Below, one piece after another: positions 11,186 to 23,765 of a DNA stretch of 64,000 bases (position 1 is the stretch's first letter; each line of letters starts with the position of its first letter). The DNA is from Toxorhynchites rutilus septentrionalis (Eukaryota; Arthropoda; Insecta; Diptera; Culicidae). The notes beneath the pieces were generated by a model. That model was not told the origin of the DNA, searched no databases, and was given only the letters and a program-made list of their open reading frames with translations. The stretch is from contig NC_073746.1 of the NCBI RefSeq assembly GCF_029784135.1, forward strand, positions 75,879,542 to 75,943,541, written 5' to 3'. The translations under genes and the position numbers were made by a program.

Positions 11186-12030
11186 GAGAGGGGGGCACAT
11201 TCGGACACTTTTTTACTTGATTTTTAATATTTTTTGTAAACTTAAAAAAATCCTGAATGTATCATATGAGTGTGTTGGAGGTGTGCGTTGATGCGATTAC
11301 GAATGGTTTACTCGAATTTTTGAAAATTTCGTTTTTGTCCGAATGTGCCCCATGTGTGGGGCAGTTTCGGACAGTCCTGGCGCACTTTCGGACAACGAAA
11401 ACGAAAATTAAAATTTTATGTTTATCAACAACTACTTCTGTTTCCTCTTATTTCCAGCAATTTCAGCATTTTTCTGTTTATCAGAATTTGTCTGAAAGGA
11501 AACTGCTTGCTATGAGAGTCAGCAAAAGTTCGTGATTTTGCTTTCTTCCGTTTTCGAGTGGTGGTTTTCCGAGGTGAAGTTTTTGGAAAAGGTTCAAGAT
11601 TTTCCGGGGACAAAGTTACCAACTTCAAATCTATCTGTGCTGTAGACGCAATGTTTTGCAGCATTGTTGTATTACCCGATGGGTCAGTTGCTACCTCCGC
11701 TCCAGTCATCATTTGAGCATTCAAAATCCTTGTCCGAAAAAACCTTTCTTGAGAATGGATAGCAACCTTTCATTTTGAATCCAGCTAGGATATTACTCAG
11801 ATTGAAAGAAGCATTATAAGCCGACGCAACTATACCTGAAAGGTGGTGTATAGAAATAGTTTTTCCAGGATGGTTGAGTAGCCAATCGTTCTGGGAAACT
11901 GAGAACTTTTGCTTGAAAGGGCCCGTAACTAAAACATCCAGCGGTTGTGAGCGATTTGTGACATAAGGTGGAAATGATACATGAATTGTGCAATTTTCTC
12001 GGCGAAATTTAATTATTTCCAAAGTGCAAT
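11186..12030 (-). mobile_element. Pogo/Tigger-like DNA transposon relic (3' part)
   Basis: Left terminus: GGGGCACATTCGGACA at about 11190, with inverted partner TGTCCGAATGTGCCCC at 11337-11352 and further CATTCGGACA-like words, the subterminal pattern of pogo-type ends. Inside lies the C-terminal part of a transposase on the minus strand (separate entry). The right side is cut off abruptly near 12030, so the catalytic D-D part and the other terminus are missing. Confidence 0.6.
11425..12022 (-). pseudogene. Pogo/Tigger-like transposase, C-terminal fragment
   Basis: Minus-strand 12022-11684 reads LEIIKF-like EIIKFRRENCTIHVSFPPYV, then RSQPLDVLVTGPFKQKF, WLLNHPGKTISIHHLSGIV, and AGFKMKGCYPFSRKVFSDKD. 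This is the DDE_1 superfamily pattern (FPP...QPLDV..F.P.K; NPGK; GF...G.yPF...F.d.DF). A second frame (11724-11425) continues with the Pro/Ser-rich then basic tail (SPRKTTTRKRKKAKSRTFAD) typical of these proteins. The frameshift between the pieces and the missing N-terminal two-thirds make it non-functional. The normal enzyme would cut and paste the element at TA sites. Confidence 0.75.
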
Positions 12031-13458
12031 GACTTTTTGATTGATTTTTTATTTTGACGTAGAACTACGTCTTCCAGAAATGGTGCCAAATCAGAAAGCA
12101 TGTCACGTTTTTATGAAATAATGTTAACGTTAATAACTATTTTCACTGTGAACGAATTCTCATGATTTGCATACCAATCGAATTGTTCGATATGCTATAT
12201 ACAATTCACTAATCTCTAAACGGTTTAAATTCATGAAAACTGGAGGAACTTCCTTTTTTCCATACATTTGGGTGCTAATCCTACCCGTATTTCGAATGCT
12301 TATAACTCTAACATTTCTTAATAGATCGGAAAGATGTTTGCATCACTTTATAAGAAATATTTCTATCTCAATTAGTAAAATGTTATTTTTCATGGGACGA
12401 ACAATTTAATAACTGTAAAAAACGTTATATAACTGTAAAGCGTTATCTAAACGCCCTAACTGCCATGTTTTGATTGGCCCGATTTTCGGTTTCCCCAACA
12501 CAGACTTCAAAATCGATGTACCTGTGGAAATCCGCGCTGCAAATATACATGCAAGTTGAGGGAATTTTTGTTCCCACAGAGCTGTGTTTCCCTAACACGG
12601 ACTTTAAAATCAATGTGCCTGGGGGAATCCGCTTTGCAAATACATGCAGGTCGGGGGTATTTTTTGGTGCTTGTCGTTGTGCAGACCAGAATATGTTTCC
12701 CTAAAACATACTTTTAAAATGAGAAGCCTGGAAAATTGTCATTTCAGATACTAGAGGTGAATGAATTTTCGCGGTGCGAGAACTACGTAGATATGAGATG
12801 TGCAATAATTTCAGAGGGAAATGTAAAATACAATGATCGTCTGGATTTTTTCTGTACAGATATTTTGGTAGTCCTAGGCATCATAGCAAGCGTAGTAGGA
12901 CGTTCATCAAATTTATTTGTAACGAAGAACATAATCTATTACAAAAGTTCGATGCATTCTAAAATAATATTCGAAGTGGTAAACATGTGGATTACATAAT
13001 ATAATTGCGTAGTTCTGCGTCGAAAATATGCGGTCATGTCCTAGATACAACCCCTTACATTTTTTTTTTGCTTTTTGTGTGTGGATTTGTTTTGGTGACA
13101 ATGACAGCATTGGAAAGTTGAAAGGTAAGTCTTTTACGGTTAAAGCTAGGTTTGTAATATACTCTATCTTATTGTATGTTTCAGCTGGTGATGGAAATAT
13201 TTTTCCCGTGTTTTGCAGTTAGAGACGTCGGTTAATCGTTCGATAAATTAAAATAATCGAATATCTGCAATGTTGATCGAGTAATTTTGTATCGAAAAAA
13301 ATCAAAATATGAATACATCGAATAATTATCCAAGTAATCGAGATTAATGAAAAAGAGAACATTTTTTTCAAAAAATACAGAGCAAGAATTCAAGGTCTGC
13401 AGGAGTAAAATGCGGACTTGAAGAAGGTGTTCTTAGCTCCTATTCTAAAATAGTAGTA
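12031..13458. other. Repeat-derived, non-coding segment
   Basis: GACGTAGAACTACG at 12053 and its near reverse complement CGTAGTTCTGCGTC at 13009 bracket about 1 kb. The same word recurs at 16160 and 54378, so this is probably a dispersed repeat with inverted ends. The ~100-bp tandem units at 12487-12720 lie inside. No coding content supported. Confidence 0.4.
12487..12722. repeat. Tandem repeat, about 100-bp unit, just over two copies
   Basis: GTTTCCCCAACACAGACTTC at about 12489, GTTTCCCTAACACGGACTTT at about 12588 and GTTTCCCTAAAACATACTTT at about 12696 mark successive units. Between the first two the sequence aligns through AAAATCGATGT/AAAATCAATGT, GGAATCCGC, TGCAAATA and CATGCA. The third unit is truncated. 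Seen directly; no function evident. Confidence 0.7.
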
Positions 13459-13967
13459 CAGGCAAACCTTTTTTGGGCGAGGGTTATGGACCGCACAAAA
13501 AATCGAATTAAAAAAATCGTGCAAAACTTCACCAGCAGCTTTAAAAAATCGTGTTCGGTACACATTTTGAAAAAAAAACTTTTTTTGCGCGGCAGATAGG
13601 GACCACATAAAAAAAATTTCCCCCAAGAAAGTAACTCAAATCCACGCCGTTCACCGTTCAATTTACTTTTGTTTCCCTGTTTTGCGATGGCTGTTTTTTT
13701 GTTTTTAGTTGCATGTCGAAACGTGTTACTGTTAGAAATCATGTGATGCAAAAACATAGAGCATTTGATGGGAGGAGGGGAATGATTTCAGAAGTGGATA
13801 ATTCAGACGCAAATATGCTTTTTTCGCACTGAAATGCATATAAACCATTGAAAAAAACTAAATGGACGATAACTTCGTCAAATACGCTTCTTTTCATATA
13901 CCGCACAAAAAAAAATCACACAAAAAAACGCACAAGAACAGAAACCGCACAAAAACAGGTTTTACTG
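13459..13967. mobile_element. 509-bp MITE with TA target duplication
   Basis: Left end CAGGCAAACCTTTTTTGG, right end CAAAAACAGGTTTTACTG; these are imperfect inverted repeats. TA flanks both ends (13457-13458, 13968-13969). Repeated GCGCACAAAAA / CCGCACAAAAA words lie near both ends. No coding content; pogo-like by terminus and TSD. Confidence 0.65.
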
Positions 13968-15818
13968 TATTCAAATTCAGAGTGCCAAGGAAAAAATACC
14001 ATACTAGTGGTCAATGATTCTATAAATATACTTCTCTTGTACTAGTATTTATAGGGCCCAAGCAGTAATATTCAAACAAATCAGCTACATTCAACAACAT
14101 TCAACAACATTCGAAGAACAGGTAATTTTGAACAGAAAAAAAATTTATGTTGGTGCAATAAAATATTGTGCATCATTTTCATGGTTTGCTCTTTTTTCAA
14201 TCGTCCTCAAAAAATCATGAAATGGTAAATTTATCAATATACTGAAATAACATTTCATTCAAAACCATTATTCTGCACCATGTTTATTTCAAAATTATAT
14301 TTAAAGTAATTTTTAAAATTATGATACATATTTTTTTATTATAAATGTATGTTCTTTTTGATTACAAGAAATAAATATTCGCACGATTAATAGAATACTG
14401 AAAGACAATTCTTCGAATGAATCGAATATTTAAAAATGACCCCACGATTAATCGTGGACAATCGAATAAACGAAAAATTTAGACATCTCTATTTGCAGTC
14501 AAATACCTTTCCACAATCCTCTGTGTATTTATACCGTTTCCTCCCGCGCACTTATTGACGACACGCTCACACTTTTAGTATATATATACACACCTTGGTT
14601 TCGACCTCTCAAAAACACCTCTCTTTGTTTTTCTGTCAAATTCACAAGTCCGTTCATCCAAGCATAAACACTCGCAGGTATGAATTTTTTCGCCTATCAA
14701 GGTTTATGTAGATATAAATTGAATATATTGGTTTATGAACCCTACAAATTTCTACAGAATGAAGAAAAAAGGAAGGGATGGATTTTTACGAAAGTTTACA
14801 GGTATAAGGTGTAGACTACAAATAATGATAGATTTCGAACGCTTAGGATATATTTCTACTCACCTATCGCAATATAGATTATCATAATTTTTTAAACGAT
14901 TTGTTGAATAAATGAAAGATGTTAACCATTATCTGAACCTAGGATTCTCAAAGTGTTCAAAAAATGATTTTGGGGATGAACGAGGTCTACAAATCGACCT
15001 CCATTAATTAACACAAGTTCCTGTTCAAAACTACTATTATTATATAAGTTGTGTTACGTGAACCAACTTGTAATGACTGAAAAAGTCGATGAGCGTACAC
15101 AAGTACGTAGAAAAAAACGAATGAAAACGAAAGTTACGAATCGTTCGTTCTGATAGTCGCGTAGGTTTTGTACTTCTGATACGATTTGCAATTGAGTTCT
15201 CCTTTAATTTACTCCAAATTTTCGAAAATCGGCTAGAAAAAACGTCAATACGAAACGTTCACAGATGTTTAGGCAATACACTAGGCTAAAAATTGGCTTG
15301 CAAACATTAGAACTTTCTGCGATATTTGCAGAATTACAGTAGATTTTGTAAAGCACTATAAATATTCTATTTTTGGTACTTTTTTGAAATCGATGCAAAA
15401 AAATATTTTTTTGTTAAAATAACAAATTATCTTTATGCAAAATTTTTTGGAGTTTTCAAAACTGCCTTTCGATTTGCGATGCGATGGTTGTTTATTGAAT
15501 TATTCATCATCAAATACGAAGGGCTAATTTTCCATTCAAACTGAAATATCTCTGTGTGAGAAGGTTCTACAGGAACGTTCTTCGAACCAAATGAAACATG
15601 ATTGAAAAGGTTAATTGTATTGGCTGTTGAGTCGGTTAGCAAAAAATTGTGTTAGTCCATAACATTTTTGAAAAAAACAAAGAAAAATCGATTTTTCATT
15701 TCTTCCCGATATTATTGCCCACTACACCTACACATACCAAGATAAAAATATGTACGTGAAATATTCTAATACCTGAAAGTTGTAGCTTCAAAATGAAGCG
15801 CATCTCTTGTTCCTCTAA
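13968..15818. other. AT-rich non-coding region
   Basis: No supported gene. Two promoter-like configurations were noticed: TATTTATAGGG at 14045 followed by a repeated TTCAACAACA (14089-14109) and a donor-like ACAGGTAATT at 14120; and TATATATATACAC at 14578 with donor-like GCAGGTATGA at 14673. Neither could be linked to coding sequence. Confidence 0.35.
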
Positions 15819-15990
15819 GGCCGAGGACATAGTCAACGCGACGCGATGCGGATTTCAATGCGGCGAAACTGTTTGTGGAGTGTTTTGCCGCGAGTGAACG
15901 CAAGTGATGGTTGCCAGGCGATTTATCTATAAATATCTTCACAACCTAACTCATCGAACGAAAATAAAAATTGAGTTGTTGAGAGAAAAA
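15819..15990 (+). repeat. Partial copy of the GGCCGAGG foldback family
   Basis: From GGCCGAGGACATAGTCAACG at 15819 the sequence matches the left part of the foldback at 53126-54160 (ATTTCAATGCGGCGAAACTG, TTTTGCCGCGAGTGAACGCA, TAAATATCTTCACAA, ATTGAGTTGTT). No inverted partner was found nearby, so this is a one-ended copy. Confidence 0.65.
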
Positions 15991-16339
15991 GCCACTGGGA
16001 AAAATGTTTCATTTGCTGTACTTTCAATTTAGATTTTCCACAAAACCTACGAAACCAGACAAGTCATTGGCTGTTTTCAAAAACAAACAAAATTTCTACA
16101 AAATAATTAATTCCGTTGTTTCTAAAATAATATCCGAATTGATGAACAAGCGAATTGAACGAAATAATTCCATAGTTCTACGTCAAAAATGCGGTAGTGT
16201 TTCGGATTCAACCTCCTATATTTTTTGTTGCGAGCAATCAAAAGGACTTTCCCTGAGAAGCGAACTACTCCCAACGCAAGGTGGTATTTTGGAAATTATT
16301 TTATACAGAATGTAGTAGCCGTCTTCAGTTCTCACCACG

Positions 16340-16690
16340 AGTTACAGAATCTCGTTCTCAATGATAATTAAGCAGATGACTGATTTGTTCTCTCGAACTT
16401 GTGCAATGGGTGCAAATAATTCAAACTGATGAACGCATGTCTCATTACCGGTAACAATGCATCTCATGAAGATGGAATCGGAACTGACTCGTTCTAGCCC
16501 AATAAAGTTTTTGAATAAATCCTGTACACCATTCTACACGATAGTTAGAGCATGTCGCTCTACCTGAATTTCTCCAAAAATTTCATCGGGCTAAAGTGAT
16601 TTAATTTTGATTCGTGAGACATAGCAAGTTCAGCAGTTATTTCTATTAAGCTTAAATGTCGATTCTCAGTCACAGTTATTTCCATTTTAC
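16340..16690 (-). pseudogene. Mariner-like transposase relic
   Basis: On the minus strand a helix-turn-helix-like piece (ENRHLSLIEITAELAMSHES, near 16660) precedes, after frame changes, SIFMRCIVTGNETCVHQFEL at about 16480-16420. The latter matches the mariner signature IVTGDETWV that carries the first catalytic Asp; here it reads TGNETCV, so the catalytic residue is lost. Several stops and frameshifts; later catalytic motifs are absent. Confidence 0.5.
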
Positions 16691-16981
16691 CAATGTCGTC
16701 TTTAGTTGCTGAAAAAAATAATTTTAATATAATTTACAATTCCACAGGACAAAACAAGATATTTAGGTACGAGGTGAGCGGACAATAACATGTAAAGCAA
16801 AGATGTATGGATCCCAGTGAAAATAGTATTTCTTTTAAGGGATCCAATATAATATAAAAATATAACATAGTAAAAAAGATAAATAGAAACAAACAACTGT
16901 AGAAAATTATGAGAAAAACTGGCAAGTATACAAAAATAAGAAAGCTAAACACTGAGGTGGTTTATTGTGGTTGATCGGAAT

Positions 16982-18361
16982 CTATACTAGGAAAACTCTT
17001 ATGATCGATTTTAGGTATAGCTTCAATTTATTTTTAAAAAGATCTGAACGTGTTATTGCTCGGATTTCCGGTGGCAAAGCATTGGAACGGGACGGTCCAT
17101 AAAACAAAATGCGCTGTTGACCAACATTGGTTGTTGCCCGACTTCGCATTAAATTTTGGGCTTGTCGTGTGGAGTGTTGGTGATTTGCTGTAGGTATTGT
17201 CAGGTTGTGATGGATATTATTGTCATTTATAACGCTGTGAATAAATTTTACAGTCTGTAATTCGCGCAGTCCAATAAGAGGCAGTATACTATGAGAATCG
17301 TCAGAGTATAAGTCCGCATGCCCCCATACTATTATTCCATATTGCAATAGTGAGTGTATACATGCAAAGTAGAAATTGATTAACGCTTTCTTGGCCACAA
17401 AGTGGGATACTCTCTTTAATAAACCACAGAGTGAAGAAATTTTTCTCTCCAAAGAATTTACTTGTTGTGTCCATGATAAGGTCGTGTCTAGCTGAATTCC
17501 AAGATATTTGAAGTGGTTAACCTTGTCAATTGAAATATCCCCGACCTTTGGGTCGGGACAAACGATGATTTTTTTCCTAGGTGAGTGGAAGAACATATAT
17601 TTTGTTTTTGACAGATTAAGTGACAAAAGATTGTCTTGAAAATAAGTAAGAAGAACATTTAGATCATTTTCAATATTTGAGACGACGGTTTTTGATTCAG
17701 AACAAGGATAAAATAATGCAGTGTCGTCAGCAAATAGTCTAGCTGTTCCTTTCAACGGAAGGTTACCTATATCATTAACGTACATACGAAACAGCAGAGG
17801 CCCGATATTACTACCCTGGGGTACTCCTATATTTATTGGACGCAGGATACTTCTGGCATTATTCAATGCAACATATTGGTGTCTATCGGTGAGATAATTT
17901 TGCACGAGGTCGTTGGCTATTCCTCGAATACCATAGATATTCAATTTTTTTAGTAATACATTATGATCGATTGTATCGAAGGCCTTTTTTAGGTCAAGAA
18001 ATAGTGCTCCAACTACCTTTTTGTGATCGATTCCATCTATCAGCTCATCCACAAGCTCAGTGACGGCAGTTACAGTGCTGCTGCCACGCCGAAATCCGTA
18101 CTGGAGCTGGTAGAAGACGTTATTTTTATTCAAAAAATCAAGAAATCTGACAATAATGAGCTTTTCAAATATTTTATTAAACACTGATAGGGTTGATATC
18201 GGTCGATAGTTGCTAGGATTCGTACAATCGCCAGATTTAAAAATTGGCACGACTCTAGCAATTTTTAGACAGTTTGGGTATCTTCCTGTAGACAGCAATA
18301 TGTTGAACATTTCTGAGCAAATTCTAGAAAAGGCAACTGCGTTCGTTTTTATTACATTCAC
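16982..18361 (-). pseudogene. Reverse transcriptase domain of the minus-strand LINE
   Basis: An uninterrupted frame of 459 codons. It contains RT motifs in order: PIFKSGDCTNPSNYRPISTL (fingers), YGFRRGSSTVTAVTEL, motif A GALFLDLKKAFDTIDHNVLL, motif B NIGVPQGSNIGPLLF, motif C LFADDTALFY, LSLNLSKTKYMFF (motif D/E), and FKYLGIQLDTTLSW. The C-terminus carries RELQTVKFIHSVIN and NALPPEIRAI, as in CR1/Jockey-type elements. Both catalytic Asp motifs are intact, but the upstream part of the same protein is frameshifted, so the full EN-RT protein cannot be made. It would copy the element RNA at a nicked target. Confidence 0.85.
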
Positions 18362-19697
18362 TGGGATATTATCAGATCCGCAACCTTTTTTGCTGTTGTA
18401 TGATCGTTAGCACCTCAGCTGGATTTGACGGATATAAAAAAATTGAGTTTGGGACATAACGAGTGTACATCGATGGATTACCATTATTACGCTTAGGAAT
18501 TTCACGAGATAGTTGAGTTCCGATGCTTGAAAAATATTCGTTGAAAACTCCACACACTTCTTCGTCCTTTGTATACTCAATACCATCATTAATAAGATTA
18601 ATTTGTGTTCTTTCCTTGGAGCGTCCAAAAATGGAATTAATTGTTTTCCACATTCTTGAATTATTCGTATTGTTCAATAATTGTTGGAAAAATGCTCTTT
18701 TACTGTGCCTTTTCTCTACTTGAACTTTTTTTGAAATATGGTTGAGCATTTCTTGTAGGTACGTATCATAAGGACGGCTTTTAACCTTTTTCAAGTATTT
18801 GTCTTAAATTTTCAACAATTTCCAAAGATCATATGACATCCAGGGACAAGCGTTTCCTTTGGTGTTGACCTCAACAGAGATGGTTTTGGAGCATTGGTTT
18901 AACAACGCATTGTACGTCGACGAGATATTTGTTAAGCACAATTCAACGCTTTGCCCACAACTCACTGTTTCCAAGAAATTAGAGAAGAGCGTGTTTAATC
19001 TGTTGTGGTCTACAATGGTCTTTTCAGTTTTGTTTTGACTTTGCAACCGTTTAGTCTTAACGAAGATACAATCAATGAGTGATAACTGAGTCAAGAGAAA
19101 ACAGTATCATTCCGAATGTTTGGCACGTCCATGATTCTGCATACAACATGGTCCAATATATTGTTACTCGCATTGCGCGTAGTAAACGTGTTGCCACATA
19201 TAAAACCTAGCGACTGTAAGATATTGCTATAACGAACTACAATATTATTACCAGACAAATTTACAGGAACATTCACGTCACCTACAATGAAGTATGGTCT
19301 TGATTTAGAACGATTCAATTTATTTTCCAGGAAGTCATAAAATCTGTTGAAGTCAAAAGAGGGGGGACGATAAACACCTAAAACATCGAAAAACTGATTA
19401 TTGATTGATAGCTCAATGTGAATGAAATGAAATCCATCTAGATTTTAATTGTCAATGATTTTATGTCGAATTGAATTTTTAACGAATACAGCTAAACCAC
19501 CAGCAGCATACCTCACGACACGAGAGAATCGATTTGTACCCATTTATATTATAAATTGAGCACATTTCAGCTTTAAGCCATGTCTCGCCAATCACTATGA
19601 CATCTATGGACACGTCACACTGATTAATGAATAAAATTATTTGGTCGACTTTTTCTAAGTCATTTATTCCACGATCATTCCATTGAAGAATTCTCAA
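16982..19697 (-). mobile_element. 5'-truncated non-LTR retrotransposon (CR1/Jockey group)
   Basis: The endonuclease starts at 19697 (RILQWNDRGINDLEKVDQII, then VIVIGETWLK), continues at 19318-19091 (RPYFIVGDVNVPVNLSGNNI, ILDHVVCRI) and 19094-18804. The linker follows at 18794-18372 (SRMWKTINSIFGRSKERTQI) and then the long RT frame at 18361-16982. At least four frame breaks separate these blocks. No ORF1 is seen upstream, so the copy is probably 5'-truncated near 19.7 kb, the usual outcome of incomplete target-primed reverse transcription. The 3' end lies somewhere between 16950 and 16982; no poly-A tail was clear. Confidence 0.8.
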
Positions 19698-22560
19698 AAA
19701 AAGTTACCGTTAATATTTAAATACTTTAAGGACCGAATCACCGTGAATCGTCTGTAATATTTTAAACGATAAAAAAATTTCTCGGATTTATGGTCATTAC
19801 TCATGGGAATCCGTTGAACCCTGACATCGTTCATTCTCAAGTAATTCATAAGTATACGTCACTCTGTAGTTCAGTTCCTCAAAATCAAGTAGGAATTTTC
19901 GAATTTTGAAGTAAGTGTGGTAATTCGACACTCAAAAGGATTCTATACGTCTAAAAATTGACAAATATCAACTCGATACGAACCAACTGTCGCTTGAGTG
20001 ACAGAGGATTCGTGCTTTTTGGACTAATGGACTAATCGGAATTACAACATCAGTGTGAGAAGACTAAGAAGTCACCACCTCAGACCTCAAAATCATATGC
20101 AAAATTAATTAGAGATAGCTCATTAGTATCGATACAACACCCTGTTGATTTTTCCACCAGAAAGAAATCACAAAAGTTGTGATTAACTCTGACGCTCGAT
20201 CACAAGTTCAACAATGATTAAACAATGCGAAAAACACGAAACAGTGCGGATTCAAAATTTACAAATTTACAGAGTACAAAGGAAGTGCGAGTTGTTGTGA
20301 CTTCTCCATAAAATTTCTAATGAACTGAATTCTCTCATGATGTATTAATAAAATTGGGTACAAAAACGGAACGGCCTAAGAGTGATGATTTCTTACAGCT
20401 ACCGAACTTTTCTCATATCGGTTAAACTTTTCTCGTTTCAACATGAAAAAAGCGAATAGTTTGAGTGTACAAAGAGGGCCAGGGTAAGGCAAACCCTACT
20501 AACCGTACACAGGCTGCTTCAAACGACGAAAGAAACCTGTCGCCATAAAACAGTGTCTGGAGCGAGATAGATGCAAAAACGAATCCCCTGTGTATGTCGC
20601 CAGCATGTTTTATGAGAAAGATTTGAAGCATACGCTTCCCAGCAAGAAGGGAACATAAAGGTAAAAAAATCAATACATCTCAAAGCCCGTTCTTTGGTTC
20701 TCGGGATGGACGTTGAATGGGTCGTCTTTATGGCCAAACAGTGCCGTTTGTCCCCTGTAACAGGGATGGCTGACTGACAGTTTGTGCAACGGGTTTACCC
20801 ACTTCAAAGAAGTATACGAGACAGGTGAGACAAAAAAGGGTCTGAATTCTCTTGAGCACCGATTTACTTACTTCAGACTTTGATGATTACCACTTGAAGG
20901 AATTGAACGTCTCACAATATGTTGGAAAATGATCAACCATCGTGGAGTGGATTTCAGAGTATGAAGAATTTCCAATAAAGTATGGCCTTGGATCGGAGGA
21001 ATTTATCACGAAACGAGAACACGAGCAGTACGATGTAGTATTGAGCGATTAATTAAATCTACCCAAAATCGATAACGACAAGTAAATTCAATTTCGCCTG
21101 CCGGCTCTGAAATTTATATTATCCAATTTGTTGCTTGTTGATCGACCTCCGCCAACAACAATCAACAATTTTCCGAACCCGTGGACTTTATGTTTGGCAG
21201 GTTCGCACCAACCGCTGATTTCATTTAACGTACAATCAAGCGGCAGCAGTTGCACAGTGTGTACAGTTATTCGAAATGCGTCATGTTTTCCCGTGAATTG
21301 AAAAACAAACATTTGAAAAATGTCTGCGGCCTGATGATGAATAATCAACTTGATCGCTTATGGTGGAAAAATGTAAATTTCGAGTGCTCTCTGGCTATGG
21401 CCATGCCAATTTTACACTATGCCGTGAAATCACATTATCCACCAGTTGCTTCCACAGCCCATCAGTGATGGCAGGCATTTAAATAAATTTTAATTCACCC
21501 CCAGCCTCACCAACAACCCACCAGCATTTCCCGATTGCTACTTACGGTGGCTTTCTTCGCCCTTTTCATCCATAAATTGCTGTAATTTGTGGAAGGTACT
21601 TTATTAGCCAAGTGCGCCAAACCGACCGACGAACCGTAGTAGAACGTGGCGAGACTCTGCGTATTTCAACCACAGAAACGACACTACCAGGGGCAACAAC
21701 AGCAACACAAAAGCTCATCGATTTTGTGGTTAGAGGAAGCTCCTACCCCCGCCGCTGGCTGGTTGCAGCCAGCACCGGTTTCGCCGAAATTATGGTCCCA
21801 CTTGATTTGATGACGCTGATATTTCATGCCGTTCGTTGTTTCCTTTTCTTGTGGGTGGGCGAATCCTACTGGTGTCGGAGCACTCCTGCTAGAGATGAGG
21901 AGCAAATATAGGGTGGGGGTGGTGACTGCCAACGCACACGGGTAATAATTTTGGTGCTTCCGCCTGCTGATCGGAATGATAATTTGTGAAATGCCAAGAG
22001 AGGTAAGAAATCGATAATGGTTCGCTATGCTCTAAACCAAAAAGTTGCCCCCCCCCACCAATCCGGCTGGATGGGAAATGACGAAGTCTGCGCTTGACAG
22101 TTCGTAGCGCTGATTGCGATGTGCTTTCATCACATTTACACACCGATTCTTTGATTGATTGGAATTTTTAATAAGGTCACTCACCACGAGACTATCGAAA
22201 AATATTTGAGACAATGAACGAGACTGCTCAATAAAATTTATTTTTCAAAATAAATTCAACCGGAATTCAACGCCCAGAGCAGCAGCTGTGTGCAACTTTC
22301 GCTACCCAAAATAAACCTGGAATGCTTTGTGTGTGAATGGTGAAGTGAAGATTAAAATGCTTATGAGATGACATATGTCAACATGTCAAATTTGTCAGCC
22401 TCACCGCAGGAGGCAATGAGAGCAGATACCGTTCTGGATCACGGGCAAATGAGCCCACCGTAGAGAGGGATACGGAGTGATCCAATGCGAGAAACAGCAC
22501 TGACAAGAACCATATGATATATTGTATAGACCCATTGCTTCAAGATATTGTTTTTATTGA
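19698..22560. other. 2.9 kb without recognised genes
   Basis: Open frames of 60-99 codons on both strands (20422-20737, 21088-21468, 21612-22143) overlap one another and show no domain or motif I recognise. Base composition is more balanced near 21500-22100. It could be host intergenic or intronic DNA. Confidence 0.4.
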
Positions 22561-23765
22561 AGTTGGAATCTTGAAACTCGAATTTCGAATTTAGAATCTC
22601 GAATCTCAAATCTGAATCTCAAATCTCGAATCTCGGATATCGAATCTTGAATCTCGATTCTCGAATCTCGAATCTTTCGAATCTCGAATCTCTCGAATCT
22701 CGAATCTCTTGAATCTCTAGAATCTCGAATCTCTCGAATCTCGAATCTCCCGAATTTCGAATCTCACGAATTTCGAATCTCTCGAATCTCTCGAATCTCG
22801 AATCTCTCGAATCTTGAATCTCTCGAATCTCGAATCTCTCGAATCTTCAATCTCTAGAATCTCGAATCTCTCGAATCTCTCGAATCTCTCGAATCTCTCG
22901 AATCTCTCGAATCTCTCGAATCTCTAGAATCTTTCGAATCTCTCGAATCTCTCGAATCTCTCGAATCTCTCGAATCTCTCGAATCTCTCGAATCTCTCGA
23001 ATCTCTCGAATCTCTAGAATCTTTCGAATCTCTCGAATCTCTCGAATCTCTCGAATCTCTCGAATCTCTCGAATCTCTCGAATCTCTCGAATCTCTCGAA
23101 TCTCTCGAATCTCTCGAATCTCTCGAATCTCCAGAATCTCTCGGATCTCTCGAATCCCTCGCATCTCGAATCTTTCGAATTTCAAATCTCTCGAATCTCG
23201 AATCTCTCGAATCTCGAATCTCTCGAATCTCTCCAATCTCTCGAATCTCTCGAATCTCTCGAATCTCTCGAATCTTGAACCTTTCGAATCTCTCGAATCT
23301 CGAATCGCTCGAAACTCTCCAATCTCGAATCGCTCGAAACTCTCCAATCTCGAATCACGAATCTCTCGAACCTCGAATTTCTAGAATCTCGAATCTCTCG
23401 AATCTCGAATCTCTCGAACCTCGAATCTCTAAAATCTCGAATCTCTAGAATCTCGAATCTCTCGAGTCTCGAATATCGAATCTCTCGAATCTCTCGAATC
23501 TCTCGAATCTCGAATCTCTCGAGTCTCCAATCTCTTGAGTCTCGAATCTCTTGAATCTTTACAATTTAGAATCTCTAGAATCTCGAATCTCTTGAATCTG
23601 GAATCTCTCGAATCGTGTAACTCTCGAATCTCGAATCTCTCGAATCTCGAATCTCTCGAATCTCGTATCTCTCGAATCCCGAATCTCTCGAATTTCGAAT
23701 CTCTCGAATCTCGAATCTCTCGAATCTCGAATCTCTCGAATCTCGAATCTCTCAAACATCGAATC
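22561..23765. repeat. 9-bp satellite array, GAATCTCTC type
   Basis: About 1.2 kb of GAATCTCTC units, uniform from about 22865 to 23130. Elsewhere it is interleaved with a 7-bp GAATCTC unit to make 16-bp higher units. Because 9 is a multiple of 3, the array is open in several frames on both strands (REI/ERF repeats on the minus strand). These frames are by-products of the period and should not be called genes. Confidence 0.95.

Noticed and set aside
10844..11200. 118-codon minus-strand frame with hydrophobic parts, briefly considered a chemoreceptor exon
   Set aside because: Part of it (TGLTEHRPY) is encoded by a MITE-end word also found at 30862, and no receptor signature could be confirmed.
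14040..14680. Two promoter-plus-first-exon-like arrangements (TATA words followed by donor-like GT)
   Set aside because: No coding sequence or conserved start-site motif could be attached; reported only as a note in the spacer entry.
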